In this document: positions 1 through 9,662 of the stretch, in pieces
Numbering within the stretch: position 1 is the first letter of the stretch
Layout: every line of letters starts with the position of its first letter
The notes under the pieces: model-generated
Database searches by the model: none
Seen by the model: only the letters and a program-made list of their open reading frames with translations
Told to the model about the DNA's origin: nothing
Assembly (NCBI RefSeq): GCF_901687125.1
Contig: NZ_CABFJY010000022.1
Location: forward strand, 124,001-188,000
From: Actinobacillus vicugnae
GTDB taxonomy: Bacteria > Pseudomonadota > Gammaproteobacteria > Enterobacterales > Pasteurellaceae
DNA: 64,000 nt
Direction: 5' to 3'
Program-made: the position numbers and the translations under genes

Positions 1-1188
1 GTCTGTATCCGCATCAATCACCGCTTTCAATAAGCCATCTGTTTGAGCCAATACTTTCGCCTTTGGAATTGCCTCGGCTTTCATTTTTTTAACAATAATA
101 TTGCGCCCTGATTGTTGAGCAGCACTTTCAGTCAAGCCGATATGCGCAAATGGAGGCTCTGTAAAAACTGCAGTAGGAAATTGCACACGATCATCACGGC
201 TACGCTTACCTTCTGCGAATAACTGATCTCGCACAATACGATAATCGTCTAGTGAGATATAGGTAAATTGTGCCGAACCTGCCACATCACCCATTGCCCA
301 AATATGAGATTTACCCGCTACACGCAATTTTTCGTCAGTCACAATTGCGCCTCGTGTATTTAACTCAATGCCTGCATTTTCAAGTTTTAAACCTTCCGTA
401 TTAGCATGACGTCCAATCGCTACCAACACCGCATCAGCCATAAATTCACCCTGATTGGTTTGTACTGTAGTCGCTTCTGCATTTTCAATAAAACGTTCGA
501 CTTTTACACCTAAATGCACTTGGATACCTTTACGATTCAGTACATCTAACATGGCTTCTGCCATATCACGATCTTCTCTCTCTAAGAAAATCTCACCCTG
601 TTCTAAAATAGTTACTTGACTACCAAATGCTTGATACATAAAGGCAAATTCCAATGAAATATAACCGCCTCCCACAATTACTAAACGATCTGGGCGTTCT
701 GTTAAAGAGAGAATATCAGTACTGTCATAAATTCGTGCGCCCGATGCACCTTCAATGCTTAAGCGATTTGAACTTGCACCTGTATTAATAAAAATTTTAT
801 CAGCTCGCACTTCAAATTCGCCCTCTGCTCCGCTTAGCCATAACGTATGTTCATCTTTAAAGCTAGCTTTTGCAGTAATAATACGCACATTTTCAAGATT
901 GGCTAACTTCGCAAAATTTGCGGCTCTTAATTTCTCAATTAAACCATTTTTGGCGGTCATAGATTGGCTAAATAGTTGTGGTTTATCCGCAATATTTTGC
1001 CCTTTTTGCCCTTCAACTAAGAGTTTTTTAGAAGGAATACAACCAATATTAATGCAAGTTCCGCCATACATTGCTTCACTTTGCTCAACCAAAATCACGG
1101 ATTGCCCCGCTTTAGCTAAATCTGCGGCTAAAGTTTTTCCCGCTTTACCAAACCCAATCACTAAATTCTGAACGATAAGTTGTTGCAT
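1..1188 (-). CDS. rclA: RclA-like pyridine nucleotide-disulfide oxidoreductase (C-terminus outside window)
   Basis: FAD-dependent class I disulfide oxidoreductase; 396 N-terminal residues are visible and the gene runs off the left edge. Seen: N-terminal FAD-binding fold (VIGFGKAGKTLA), redox-active disulfide GGTCINIGCIPSKKL near residue 40, second dinucleotide fold (VIVGGGYISLEFAF), and the AMGDVAGSAQFTYISLDDYR segment typical of RclA. From the family: E. coli RclA is a copper-linked flavoprotein of the reactive chlorine response, and relatives reduce hypothiocyanous acid, an oxidant of mucosal defence. The start is the ATG preceded by AAGGA. No rclR-type regulator is next to it. The family is certain; the RclA assignment, rather than another disulfide reductase, rests on remembered similarity through the whole visible length. 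Confidence 0.82.
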   Translation of the reverse strand, partial: MQQLIVQNLVIGFGKAGKTLAADLAKAGQSVILVEQSEAMYGGTCINIGCIPSKKLLVEGQKGQNIADKPQLFSQSMTAKNGLIEKLRAANFAKLANLENVRIITAKASFKDEHTLWLSGAEGEFEVRADKIFINTGASSNRLSIEGASGARIYDSTDILSLTERPDRLVIVGGGYISLEFAFMYQAFGSQVTILEQGEIFLEREDRDMAEAMLDVLNRKGIQVHLGVKVERFIENAEATTVQTNQGEFMADAVLVAIGRHANTEGLKLENAGIELNTRGAIVTDEKLRVAGKSHIWAMGDVAGSAQFTYISLDDYRIVRDQLFAEGKRSRDDRVQFPTAVFTEPPFAHIGLTESAAQQSGRNIIVKKMKAEAIPKAKVLAQTDGLLKAVIDADTD

Positions 1189-1296
1189 AAAATATCCTTA
1201 AATCTATTAATTAATTGCTTTTATAAGTCACAATCTATAAATAAATCTTACATTTTTTGATATAAATATTGTAGATAACAGATAAGTGTTCAAATA

Positions 1297-1335
1297 AAAA
1301 CCACAGAATAGTTGGTTTCTCTATTCTGTGGTTTT
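1297..1335 (-). terminator. Intrinsic terminator after the Gfo/Idh/MocA gene
   Basis: A 15-bp perfect stem (arms 1297-1311 and 1321-1335, 9-nt loop) is followed on the minus strand by a T-rich run. It lies downstream of the 1382-2422 gene and upstream of rclA. An uptake-sequence copy (GACCGCTTGT, 1363-1372) sits beside it. Confidence 0.8.
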
Positions 1336-1381
1336 ATACATTACAAATTTCAGCCCAAATTTGACCGCTTGTCCCTTTCAA

Positions 1382-2422
1382 TTAAAGGGGGATTTTCTGT
1401 CCCTTTTCGGCACTTTCAAACGCAGCTTCGATAATTTGTAACACGAGCGCTACTTCGGTGAGTTTTACTAGGGGGGCGCTACCTTGGGTAAGCGTTTGGT
1501 ATAAATCATCAATTAGATTTTGATAGCTGGCTTTAACATTTGGATACGGTTTGCGTACGACTTCGCCATCAATCTCAGTATGCAATATGCCCCATTCTGT
1601 TTCTGGCTCGGCATACCAATTCCCAACAGGGCTGACACCTTTACTTAAATGCGATTCTTGGCTATCGACATTCTTTTTCATGTAAGAACCATTTTTGCCA
1701 TGTAATGCAAAAGCGAAGCTTGGTTCTCTAGCATATTTTGAGGCTTGAAGCGCCACTTTTAAGCCATTTGCGTAGTAAAGATGTAAGTCAAAATTATCAT
1801 CCACTAAGGCATTATCATGCTGATAACGAATATCGGCAAACACGGCTTGTGGTTTGCCAAATAGATAGACTGTTTGGTCAATCAAATGGACGCCTAAATC
1901 GTACACGAGTCCTGTGCCACGATCGCCTGCTTCTTTCCATGCTTTAGCATTCTTTTCTTTGGCATAGCGTTCAAAACGAATTTCACAATCTACAATTTCA
2001 CCTAATAGGTTTTGCGAGATAATTTCTTTTGCAGTGGCAATATTGCTATCCCAACGGCGATTTTGATAAACATACAACACCCGTTCGCATTGTTTCGCAA
2101 GTTGAGCGAGCTCCTGCGCTTGTGCCGAGGTTGCCACCAATGGTTTTTCCACTAGCACATGTTTACCTGCCAACAATGCACTTTTCACCATATCGTAATG
2201 AGTTTGATTTGGGGTGGTAATCAACACTAAATCAATTTCATTACTCAATAATGCATCAAAACTACGTACAATTTCTACATCAGGCAACCACTGTTGGGCA
2301 TTGTTTGATGTGCGTTCAAATACTTTCACAATTTGAAAACGAGGGTCTTGTTTAAAAAAAGGAATGTGAAAAACACGGCTTGAATACCCCGCACCAGCTA
2401 GCGCAATATTGATTGATTTCAT
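1382..2422 (-). CDS. Gfo/Idh/MocA family oxidoreductase (YdgJ-like)
   Basis: Predicted NAD(P)-dependent sugar or cyclitol dehydrogenase, 346 residues. Seen: N-terminal Rossmann fold (IALAGAGYSSRVFHIPF), TTPNQTHYDMVKSALLAGKH, then the family EKP motif (LVEKPLVAT) near residue 95, and the second-domain segment GTGLVYDLGVHLIDQ that holds the usual catalytic Asp/His. Overall it resembles E. coli YdgJ and YhhX. The start is the ATG at 2422, preceded by GAGGAGA; an upstream in-frame ATG (2440) has no such site and would overlap it. Monocistronic, with terminators on both sides. The substrate cannot be read from the sequence. Confidence 0.85.
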   Translation of the reverse strand: MKSINIALAGAGYSSRVFHIPFFKQDPRFQIVKVFERTSNNAQQWLPDVEIVRSFDALLSNEIDLVLITTPNQTHYDMVKSALLAGKHVLVEKPLVATSAQAQELAQLAKQCERVLYVYQNRRWDSNIATAKEIISQNLLGEIVDCEIRFERYAKEKNAKAWKEAGDRGTGLVYDLGVHLIDQTVYLFGKPQAVFADIRYQHDNALVDDNFDLHLYYANGLKVALQASKYAREPSFAFALHGKNGSYMKKNVDSQESHLSKGVSPVGNWYAEPETEWGILHTEIDGEVVRKPYPNVKASYQNLIDDLYQTLTQGSAPLVKLTEVALVLQIIEAAFESAEKGQKIPL

Positions 2423-2497
2423 CAGTTTTCTCCTCTGCAAATATAGATGGCATTCTAAGACAAGCGGGCAAATTTAGCTAATTTTTTGCAAAAAATA

Positions 2498-2521
2498 ACC
2501 GCACCTTTTACAAGGTGCGGT
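2498..2521 (-). terminator. Terminator downstream of the SEC-C gene
   Basis: Perfect 10-bp stem (ACCGCACCTT, loop TTAC, AAGGTGCGGT), immediately after the stop of the 2528-3202 gene and followed on the minus strand by a T-rich stretch. Confidence 0.85.
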
Positions 2522-2527
2522 GAGAGA

Positions 2528-3202
2528 TCATTTATTCATGCAACATTTTTTGTATTTTTTACCACTTCCGCACGGGCAGGGCTCATTTACGCCTACTTTC
2601 TTTTGCTTTACATATGGCTGTGGTTTTTCTAAAAGTGGCGCATCTTGATTGACTTGCTCAAAAATCGCAAGCGATGCATCACGGATTGCTTTTTCAATTT
2701 TACGTTGTTCTTCAAGTGGAGGTAGTTGCTCGGCATAACTAGATTTAGCATGCTGTTCAATAAAAGCAAAATGTGGTTGAATTTGTTCAGATAAATTTTG
2801 CCAATTCGCCACCATTGTGCCAACAATATAACCACCACACCAAGGTGAAACTACCACCAGTTTACGGCGACCGACGCGCTCTTCCCAAAAAATAGGATGA
2901 TACTCTTTTTTGTCATTTAATAAGGTTTGCGCAAGGTTGTTGTAGTGGCGAGAAACGAGTTCAATAAATTGTTTTGAACGTTTATCTTCTAAATCAGGCA
3001 CATCGTGATTAAATAAAATCGGTAGCCAATCCGTCATGGCTGGTATATTTACTGAAGATAAAATAGCGGTTAAAAAACCATCTAATTCTGAAACGTTTAA
3101 TAAAATCGCTTCTTCATCACCTTTATTAGCATACGAAAATAGTAGCTCATCCAGTAATTCAAATTCTTCACTGGTTAAAGGTGCGATTGATGTAGCGTTC
3201 AT
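2528..3202 (-). CDS. YecA/YgfB-family (UPF0149) protein with C-terminal SEC-C zinc motif
   Basis: 224-residue protein of the UPF0149 family, close in length and layout to E. coli YecA. Residues about 10-180 form the UPF0149 region ([23 protein letters not shown]). The end carries a SEC-C motif ([16 protein letters not shown]), a small zinc-binding module also found at the SecA C-terminus and thought to contact ribosomes or SecB. The start is ATG at 3202 with GGAGAG upstream. A role in protein targeting or ribosome contact is inferred from the SEC-C module only. Monocistronic. Confidence 0.85.
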   Translation of the reverse strand: MNATSIAPLTSEEFELLDELLFSYANKGDEEAILLNVSELDGFLTAILSSVNIPAMTDWLPILFNHDVPDLEDKRSKQFIELVSRHYNNLAQTLLNDKKEYHPIFWEERVGRRKLVVVSPWCGGYIVGTMVANWQNLSEQIQPHFAFIEQHAKSSYAEQLPPLEEQRKIEKAIRDASLAIFEQVNQDAPLLEKPQPYVKQKKVGVNEPCPCGSGKKYKKCCMNK

Positions 3203-3289
3203 TATCTCTCCTATTATTGGGCTTATGACCTTAAAAATTTAAGGTGCGTATTATGTATTTTTTGTGGGAATAGTCATTCTTGAAAGAGT

Positions 3290-3331
3290 AAGCGGTCAGA
3301 TTTGCGAAATTTCCTACAAATTTGACCGCTT
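3290..3331 (-). terminator. Inverted uptake-sequence pair acting as terminator
   Basis: Two oppositely oriented uptake sequences (arms 3290-3304 and 3317-3331, one mismatch, 12-nt loop) form a hairpin just after the stop of the ABC exporter gene. Such paired uptake sequences commonly serve as terminators in Pasteurellaceae. Confidence 0.65.
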
Positions 3332-3346
3332 GTCATAGGTGAGAAC

Positions 3347-5191
3347 TTAGTGAATATCATCCGCTAAGAAACCACCACTTTGGTGTGCCCAAAGTTTGGC
3401 GTATACACCATTTTGTGCCAGTAATTCTTCATGGCTACCTTGTTCGACAATTTCACCTTTATCAAGCACAATGAGTCTGTCCATTGCCATAATGGTTGAA
3501 AGTCGGTGGGCAATAGCGACCACAGTTTTGCCATTCATTAGTTCAGTTAAGTTTTCTTGAATTGCCGCTTCTACTTCTGAATCTAGCGCACTGGTTGCTT
3601 CGTCCAGTAATAAAATTGGTGCATCTTTTAACATCACTCGTGCAATCGCAATACGCTGGCGTTGACCGCCTGAAAGCTTCACGCCTCGCTCACCAACATG
3701 CGCATCTAGCCCTGTTCTGCCTTTTGCATCTTGCAAATTCGGGATAAATTCTGCGGCAGCGGCTTTTTCAATCGCTTTTAACATTTCCGCCTCGCTTGCC
3801 TGCGGGCGACCGTAAAGCAAGTTTTCACGTACTGAACGATGTAATAACGAGGTATCTTGCGTCACTAAACCTATTTGCGAGCGAAGGCTCTCTTGGGTAA
3901 TGTCACGCACATTTTGTCCGTCAATCGTGATAGCACCGTCTTGAATATCGTAAAAACGCAATAATAAGTTGGTAAGTGTAGATTTACCTGCACCGCTTCG
4001 CCCAACTAAGCCGACTTTTTCACCTGCTTTAATGGTTAATTCAAAATCTTTCAGCAATGGCTTTTTCGGATCATAGGCAAAATTAACATGCTCAAATTTG
4101 ATTTCACCTTTTGTTACTTCAAGCGGTTTCGCATTAGCCTTATCCACCACGGTATGAGGTTTAGATAGGGTCTGCATCCCGTCTTGTACTGTGCCTAGAT
4201 TTTCGAATAAACGGGCAAATTCCCACATAATCCATTGTGATAAACCTTTAATGCGTAGCGCAAGTGCTGTTGAAGTAGCAATTGCACCCGCTGTAACTAG
4301 TTCTACGCTCCATAGCCATAAGCCGATCCCTGCAGTTGCCACAATTAACCCAATACTCATTGCATTAGTCAGCGTTTCTATCACGGTAACTAAACGCATT
4401 TGTTTATGCACTGTTACCATAAACTCCTGCATAGATTCTTTGGCATAGGCTGATTCACGATTGCCGTGCGAGAACAGTTTTACTGTTGCAATATTTGAAT
4501 AAGCATCAGTAATTCTTCCTGTCATTAAACTACGCGCATCTGATTGTTCTTGGGCGGCTTCAGCAAGTTTTGGCACAAAGATACGAATGGTCACTGCTAG
4601 TGCAATTATCCACAAGATAAATGGCACAAATAACCAGCCATCAAATTGCAATAAAATAACACTTGAAGTCGTAAGATAAACTGCGACATAAACCAACATA
4701 TCTGCACAAGTCATCACAACATCACGCACAGCAAGTGCGGTTTGCATGACTTTGGCAGAAACGCGTCCTGCAAATTCATCTTGGTAAAATCCCATGCTTT
4801 GTCCAAGCATTAAGCGGTGGAAATTCCAACGCAAGCGCATTGGAAATACGCCTTGTAATGACTGAAAACGGATACTACTTGCGAGAAATACAAAAAGAAT
4901 GCCGAGTAAAGCAACCAAAAACATTCCAATAATATTACTGCTTTTCTCTGCCCAAAGTTTGGTAGGTGAATATTGGGCAACCCAATCGACTAATTCCCCC
5001 ATAAATTGGAATAATACTGCTTCAATAATACCGACTGCAGCTACTAAAATAGTTAAAACAACTAGGTAGCTTCGCATACCTTTTGTTGCTTCAAAAATAA
5101 ACGGGATAATGCCCGTTCTGGGGGTTTTAGGGGCATCTTCTGGATAAGTCTCAATGCGAGCCTCAAACCAGTTGAAAATTTTATTTAACAT
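3347..5191 (-). CDS. ABC exporter half-transporter (permease fused to ATPase)
   Basis: 614-residue type IV ABC exporter. The N-terminal part holds six predicted membrane segments (about residues 35-310) preceded by a short cytoplasmic stretch. The C-terminal ATPase has Walker A GRSGAGKST, the Q-loop LVTQD, signature [13 protein letters not shown], Walker B ILLLDEATSALDSE and H-loop AIAHRLS, all intact, so it should hydrolyse ATP as a homodimer or heterodimer. The family includes MsbA, MdlAB and multidrug/lipid exporters; the substrate is not evident. It lies 47 bp downstream of luxS on the same strand, with a small hairpin between, so co-transcription is possible but not certain. Confidence 0.85.
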   Translation of the reverse strand: MLNKIFNWFEARIETYPEDAPKTPRTGIIPFIFEATKGMRSYLVVLTILVAAVGIIEAVLFQFMGELVDWVAQYSPTKLWAEKSSNIIGMFLVALLGILFVFLASSIRFQSLQGVFPMRLRWNFHRLMLGQSMGFYQDEFAGRVSAKVMQTALAVRDVVMTCADMLVYVAVYLTTSSVILLQFDGWLFVPFILWIIALAVTIRIFVPKLAEAAQEQSDARSLMTGRITDAYSNIATVKLFSHGNRESAYAKESMQEFMVTVHKQMRLVTVIETLTNAMSIGLIVATAGIGLWLWSVELVTAGAIATSTALALRIKGLSQWIMWEFARLFENLGTVQDGMQTLSKPHTVVDKANAKPLEVTKGEIKFEHVNFAYDPKKPLLKDFELTIKAGEKVGLVGRSGAGKSTLTNLLLRFYDIQDGAITIDGQNVRDITQESLRSQIGLVTQDTSLLHRSVRENLLYGRPQASEAEMLKAIEKAAAAEFIPNLQDAKGRTGLDAHVGERGVKLSGGQRQRIAIARVMLKDAPILLLDEATSALDSEVEAAIQENLTELMNGKTVVAIAHRLSTIMAMDRLIVLDKGEIVEQGSHEELLAQNGVYAKLWAHQSGGFLADDIH

Positions 5192-5209
5192 TTTTGCTTT
5201 CCTAAAATA

Positions 5210-5230
5210 AGGGACGCCTATTGCGCCCCT
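5210..5230 (-). terminator. Imperfect hairpin between luxS and ABC exporter
   Basis: Arms AGGGACGC (5210-5217) and GCGCCCCT (5223-5230) pair with one mismatch; a weak T-run follows on the minus strand. Partial terminator or attenuator between luxS and the exporter gene. Confidence 0.5.
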
Positions 5231-5238
5231 AAAAACAA

Positions 5239-5748
5239 TTATGGATTTAATAATTTTTCGTCAAGCGCTAAATCTTCATTACGATTTACACCAATGCCCT
5301 TCGCTAATACATCACGAGCAATTTGGTGTGCTTCTTCCAGTGAATGCTCCTTGTAAGAACCACATTGGTATTCATTTAACTCTGGAATTTTTGACATATC
5401 TGGCACTTTATTAAGTGCATCTTCCATTGATTTAGTCCACGCTGAAACGACTTCGGCTTCGCTTGGTGTACCGATTAATGACATATAAAAACCTGTACGG
5501 CAACCCATTGGTGAAATATCAATAATTTCTACGTTTGCGCTATTTAAGTGATCACGCATAAAGCCCGCGAATAAGTGTTCCATTGTGTGGATACCACGCA
5601 CAGGTAAAATATCAATATTTGGACGGCAGAAGCGTAAATCGAATACAGTGATCGTATCACCTTTCGGGGTTGTCATTGTTTTTGCCACACGCACAGCAGG
5701 GGCATTCATACGAGTGTGATCAACTTTAAAGCTATCTAATAAAGGCAT
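5239..5748 (-). CDS. luxS: S-ribosylhomocysteine lyase (autoinducer-2 synthesis)
   Basis: LuxS cleaves S-ribosylhomocysteine to homocysteine and DPD, the precursor of autoinducer-2, in the activated methyl cycle; cytosolic homodimer with a divalent metal. Seen in 169 residues: the conserved N-terminus [14 protein letters not shown], the metal motif HTMEH, the catalytic-cysteine segment [13 protein letters not shown], and the third metal ligand in QCGSYKEHS. The start is ATG at 5748 preceded by GGAG; a further upstream in-frame ATG lacks family support. It lies 57 bp downstream of letB on the same strand. Confidence 0.97.
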   Translation of the reverse strand: MPLLDSFKVDHTRMNAPAVRVAKTMTTPKGDTITVFDLRFCRPNIDILPVRGIHTMEHLFAGFMRDHLNSANVEIIDISPMGCRTGFYMSLIGTPSEAEVVSAWTKSMEDALNKVPDMSKIPELNEYQCGSYKEHSLEEAHQIARDVLAKGIGVNRNEDLALDEKLLNP

Positions 5749-5775
5749 TTTATACTCCAATTTGAAATTTAAAAC

Positions 5776-5792
5776 GGGGCAAATGTTGCCCC
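5776..5792 (-). terminator. Short hairpin between letB and luxS
   Basis: GGGGCAA (5776-5782), loop ATG, TTGCCCC (5786-5792), followed on the minus strand by a short T-run. Weak terminator or attenuator after letB. Confidence 0.5.
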
Positions 5793-5804
5793 TGATTCTG
5801 AAAA

Positions 5805-8483
5805 TTATTCAGCGATTCCTTGATCCCATTCAGGCGCTTCTTGTGGGATCTTACGTTGTAATAAGAAATGGCGATTTGGTTTCGCCTGTGGCTGAACCAC
5901 CCTGCCTGAAGGGGTTGAGAACGCAATCCCGCCTTTTAATAGTTGAGACATTGTTCCTGAATTCATACTCACACCTTGTAAGCTAACATCCATCGTGTAG
6001 CCTGAAGATGCCCAGAATTCTGTGTTATTACGCACTAAGTGCTGATATTTATTCTCAATACTCAAATGGATCATCACTCGGTCGCCCAATTCACTTAAAT
6101 TTAAGCGTTTTACGATTCCCACTTGCATACCTCGATAAAGCACTGGCGCATCCACTTCAATACCTCGTGCATCACTGGTCTCCACAATTACAGGGAAACC
6201 ATTTGCATAAGTCGTACTATTATTATCGGTGTCGTTTAAACTAAACTGCGTTTTGCGATTACCCGTGCCAGCCTCTACATTAATGTAGTTTTGCAATGCT
6301 GCATCAATATTTTTCACACCGCTAGTCGTTATTTCAGGTGAAATCGCACTGAATCGGCTGCCTTCTTTGGCTACTAGCGCATAGTATTGGCTATCAATAT
6401 AAGCGGTCGCTTTTATCTGTTTTTTTGCATTTTGCAATTCAAGCGATTCAATCTGACCGATCACTAAGCCCATATATTTGATGTCCATACCTTGTGAAAG
6501 TTTGGAAGCATCTTTCGCAATCAAGGTAATACGCGTATTGCCCGAAGTCGCTTTGGCTTGGCTGGCATATAAGGTTTTATCGCCTTTTGAACCGCCATTA
6601 TCAAAGCTAATCGCACCTTTTAGCGTTCGCATAAGCGGTGCGGCTTGTAAGTTTAACCCTTTCATTGAAAGCTCAGCAGAAACTGCAGCCTCAACCCAGA
6701 AGCGGCTTTTTTCAGTCAGTAAATGGCGATAACTTGGCTCAATAAATAAGTCCACTTCAAAGCTATTTTTTTGCGGGCGCACTTTTAGCACTTCACCAAT
6801 TTGGAAATTGCGATAAAGCACTACTGAGCCTTTATCAATGCCTGCTAAATTTTTAGCTGATAAGGTTAGTGTTGTTTTTTTATGCGCATCAACAATGCCT
6901 GCTTCTGCGCTTTCCACATCTTTGTAAAGTGGATATTGCTTTTTCGCTTCGCCTTGTGCTTTACCCGTCAATAAGCGAATACCACCTTTGAGCCAATCAC
7001 TCGGTGCGCCAGCTTGCACCCGCATTCCGTCTAAACCAACTGAAACATCTAAATTAGAAATTGCAACAAATTTGCTATTTCCAGCCACTAAATGGCGGTA
7101 AGGTGGATAAATGATGCCTTGGAACGTTACGCCATCTAAGGTTAATTTACGTTTTAGTAACTCACCAATTTGCACATCATTGTAATAAATGCCTTGCCCT
7201 TGATCGACACTATAGGATTGTGAAGCAGTAAAAGTTAAAGCTAATAAATGCGGATTCGAAAGCAGATAATCTGCTTCCTTTTGCACCACAAATTCTAGTT
7301 TTGGCTCGCCTTTTCCGGCTTCAATATCAAAGTAAATACCACGGAAAAGCTCTCCAATTTTACTAATTTGCTCTTTATTCAGATTGAATTTCGGCTCTTT
7401 TAATAAAATTTTACTGTCTTGGCGTAACAATTCGGTATGATTCGGATCGATCAACAATATGCCTTTCAACATACCCTTTTCTTGGTGGTTTCCAGTTTGT
7501 TTTTCCGTATTATCTTTGGGTGGTGTATTAATTTCTAAATTAGAGAGTACCCCAATTTGCATATTTTGATAGAACACAGGCGTTTCATTTACTTTTAGGT
7601 TTGAAACCATCGGTAAGGTTACTTTAACTTCTGTACCACGTTTTGCCGTAGTTAAATTTTCATAAAGTTGGAATTTTTGTCCTTGCTCCGCTTGTGCTGA
7701 ATCATCAGGCGAATCAAATGCCACTGCGCCTTGAACTACCGAGGCTAGGCTATCCACATTTACCGATAAACCACTCAGCCCAACATCGGCACTAATACCG
7801 CTAATATTCCAGAAATGTGAATTTTGTTTAACTAAATTCGCATACTTTTTATCAATAACTGCGTCAATTTCCACTTTTTTCTGATCATTGGTAAAACGGT
7901 AATCAGCAATGCTACCAACAGGTACTTTACGGAAATAAACACTTGCACCCACAGTAATCGAACCTAAATCATTCGAAATCAAACGAACCAGTAAATCGCC
8001 ATCAGTTACAGTAACCGCAGGTGGCTCTTCTTCGGCAATAAATTCATTTGAGCTTTTGCCCTCACCAGGTAATAACGTAATGTAGTTACCCGAAACCAGT
8101 GCATCTAACCCAGATACTCCTGCAAGTGAGGCGCTTGGCTTAACCAACCAAAATTTTGTGTCATTACGCAATACACTTTTTGCTTCTGGGTTGATTTCTG
8201 CCTGTACTTCTACTTTTTTTAGATCATCAACGAAATATACTTTTTTAACCTGGCCAATTTGCAAACCTTGATAGCGAATAATGGTTTTACCTGCAGTAAT
8301 GCCATCACCTTCATTAAAGCGAATGGTGATCATTTCTCCACGCTCTTTTAAAATCTGGAAAAACAATAGGCCACCAATAAAAAAAGCAACAATAGGCAAC
8401 AACCAAAATGGTGAAATTTTGCGAGGTTGGCGTACCTTGGCTGGTACGGCGTTTAAAGTATTTTCTTCTATCATATCGTGCAT
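5805..8483 (-). CDS. letB: Seven-MCE-domain intermembrane lipid transport protein
   Basis: 892 residues; homologue of E. coli LetB (YebT, PqiB family). One N-terminal membrane helix (about residues 25-45, [18 protein letters not shown]) is followed by seven MCE repeats, recognisable about every 115-120 residues by a Y-x-x-x-x-I/V-G core (YQGLQIG, FRKVPVG, YQNMQIG, YNDVQIG, YRNFQIG, YMGLVIG, YRGMQVG). Known LetB stacks its MCE rings into a tunnel across the periplasm for phospholipids between the two membranes. The usual partner letA is not adjacent: fur lies upstream and luxS downstream. The start is ATG at 8483 with GAG a few bases upstream; ATG at 8474 is possible. Confidence 0.92.
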   Translation of the reverse strand: MHDMIEENTLNAVPAKVRQPRKISPFWLLPIVAFFIGGLLFFQILKERGEMITIRFNEGDGITAGKTIIRYQGLQIGQVKKVYFVDDLKKVEVQAEINPEAKSVLRNDTKFWLVKPSASLAGVSGLDALVSGNYITLLPGEGKSSNEFIAEEEPPAVTVTDGDLLVRLISNDLGSITVGASVYFRKVPVGSIADYRFTNDQKKVEIDAVIDKKYANLVKQNSHFWNISGISADVGLSGLSVNVDSLASVVQGAVAFDSPDDSAQAEQGQKFQLYENLTTAKRGTEVKVTLPMVSNLKVNETPVFYQNMQIGVLSNLEINTPPKDNTEKQTGNHQEKGMLKGILLIDPNHTELLRQDSKILLKEPKFNLNKEQISKIGELFRGIYFDIEAGKGEPKLEFVVQKEADYLLSNPHLLALTFTASQSYSVDQGQGIYYNDVQIGELLKRKLTLDGVTFQGIIYPPYRHLVAGNSKFVAISNLDVSVGLDGMRVQAGAPSDWLKGGIRLLTGKAQGEAKKQYPLYKDVESAEAGIVDAHKKTTLTLSAKNLAGIDKGSVVLYRNFQIGEVLKVRPQKNSFEVDLFIEPSYRHLLTEKSRFWVEAAVSAELSMKGLNLQAAPLMRTLKGAISFDNGGSKGDKTLYASQAKATSGNTRITLIAKDASKLSQGMDIKYMGLVIGQIESLELQNAKKQIKATAYIDSQYYALVAKEGSRFSAISPEITTSGVKNIDAALQNYINVEAGTGNRKTQFSLNDTDNNSTTYANGFPVIVETSDARGIEVDAPVLYRGMQVGIVKRLNLSELGDRVMIHLSIENKYQHLVRNNTEFWASSGYTMDVSLQGVSMNSGTMSQLLKGGIAFSTPSGRVVQPQAKPNRHFLLQRKIPQEAPEWDQGIAE

Positions 8484-8576
8484 TAATCTCGATAAATTTA
8501 AGCTGTTACTTTTGCAAAAAATAGGCTAAAAATGACCGCTTACCGATAATTTTTAGCTTCCTTTAAATAGCATAAA

Positions 8577-8601
8577 ACCGAAGGTCTTGAAAACCTTCGG
8601 T
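8577..8601 (-). terminator. Terminator downstream of fur
   Basis: Perfect 9-bp stem ACCGAAGGT (8577-8585) and ACCTTCGGT (8593-8601), 7-nt loop, followed on the minus strand by TTTATG. It ends the ybfE-fldA-fur unit. Confidence 0.75.
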
Positions 8602-8613
8602 ATATTTACTCGT

Positions 8614-8643
8614 AATACAATAAATCTATAGATTTATTGTATT
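8614..8643. repeat. Perfect 30-bp AT-rich palindrome 3' of fur
   Basis: Left half 8614-8628 (AATACAATAAATCTA) is exactly the reverse complement of 8629-8643. It lies between the fur stop codon and the fur terminator hairpin, so it would be transcribed at the 3' end of the fur mRNA. Could be a second terminator stem, an RNA-stability element or a protein site. Confidence 0.8.
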
Positions 8644-8650
8644 CAATTCA

Positions 8651-9100
8651 TTATTTTTTATCTTTTGATGAATCACAGTGCGCAATGTCATTGCATTTAG
8701 CATAGAGGTATAAGCTATGTGTCGCTAATTCCATACCATGTTGCTGGCTGATTTCACGCTGACGGCGTTCGATATCTGGATCTTTAAATTCAAATACCTT
8801 ACCGCAATCCATACAAATAATATGATCGTGTTCTTGTTCTACATTAAGCTCAAATACCGCTTTGTTCGCATCAAAGTTATGACGAAGTAAAATACCCACT
8901 TCTTCAAATTGATTTAACACACGGTAAACGGTTGCTAAACCGATATCAGAACCTTGTTCTAATAAAAGTTTGTAAATATCTTCTGCAGAAAAATGCTGCA
9001 TTTGATCACGATGTTGTTGCATTAACGCAAGAATGGTTAAGCGTGGCTCGGTTACTTTTAAGCCAACGCTTTTAAGAAGTTTTGTATTCTCTTCAGACAT
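8651..9100 (-). CDS. fur: Ferric uptake regulator
   Basis: Fur, a dimeric metal-sensing repressor of iron genes; 149 residues with the chosen start. N-terminal winged helix (GLKVTEPRLTIL, GLATVYRVLNQFEEVGI) and C-terminal metal/dimerisation domain with HDHIICMDCGKVFEF and a second Cys pair at the end (CNDIAHC). The start is ATG at 9100, giving MSEENTKLLK as in the family; an in-frame ATG at 9124 almost touches the fldA stop and is unlikely. Third gene of the ybfE-fldA-fur cluster, 27 bp after fldA, the same order as in E. coli, linking iron control to flavodoxin. Confidence 0.97.
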   Translation of the reverse strand: MSEENTKLLKSVGLKVTEPRLTILALMQQHRDQMQHFSAEDIYKLLLEQGSDIGLATVYRVLNQFEEVGILLRHNFDANKAVFELNVEQEHDHIICMDCGKVFEFKDPDIERRQREISQQHGMELATHSLYLYAKCNDIAHCDSSKDKK

Positions 9101-9127
9101 AACTGTCACCCTTTGTCTATCCAATGA

Positions 9128-9652
9128 TTATGCTAATTGATCTAAGCACATTTCTTCAGTTAATTGTTTACACCAACGGCTAACACGCTCACTGGTTAAT
9201 TCAGGTTGGCGATCTTCATCGATACATAAGCCAACAAATGTATTTTCATCAATTAACGCTTGTGAAACTTCAAAACTATAGCCTTCAGTTGGCCAATGCC
9301 CCACAATCACTCCACCATTTGGTTCTACAATGTCACGAATGGTTCCCATCGCATCGCAGAAATATTCTGCGTAATCTTCTTGGTCGCCACAACCGAAAAT
9401 AGCAACAACTTTACCGCTAAAGTCAATTTCTTTTAAAGTTGGCATAAAATCATCCCAATCTGCTTGAGATTCGCCATAGTACCAAGTTGGAATACCTAAT
9501 AGTAAAAAGTCGTACGCTTCAATATCTTCCTTGGTGCTTTTCGCAATATCGCGAATATCGACTAAATTTGCACCAAGCTCCTTTTGAATCATTTTTGAAA
9601 TATTTTCTGTGTTACCAGTATCGCTACCGTAGAATAAACCTACCACTGCCAT
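9128..9652 (-). CDS. fldA: Flavodoxin I
   Basis: Small FMN-containing electron carrier, 174 residues, cytosolic. The FMN phosphate loop is GSDTGNTE near the N-terminus; the isoalloxazine loops are IPTWYYGE and FGCGDQEDYAEYFCDAMG. Typical long-chain flavodoxin length. Known roles: electron donor to IspG/IspH, biotin synthase, pyruvate formate-lyase activation and others, and a substitute for ferredoxin under iron limitation. It sits between ybfE (10 bp upstream) and fur (27 bp downstream), clearly one transcription unit. Confidence 0.97.
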   Translation of the reverse strand: MAVVGLFYGSDTGNTENISKMIQKELGANLVDIRDIAKSTKEDIEAYDFLLLGIPTWYYGESQADWDDFMPTLKEIDFSGKVVAIFGCGDQEDYAEYFCDAMGTIRDIVEPNGGVIVGHWPTEGYSFEVSQALIDENTFVGLCIDEDRQPELTSERVSRWCKQLTEEMCLDQLA

Positions 9653-9662
9653 TTGAATTTAC

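Noticed and set aside
755..1171. Plus-strand open frame of 138 codons opposite rclA
   Set aside because: The minus strand encodes clear RclA motifs throughout; this frame has no ribosome site or recognisable product.
4733..4741. Hin-type uptake sequence AAGTGCGGT
   Set aside because: Single copy inside the ABC exporter gene against many Apl-type copies; treated as chance.
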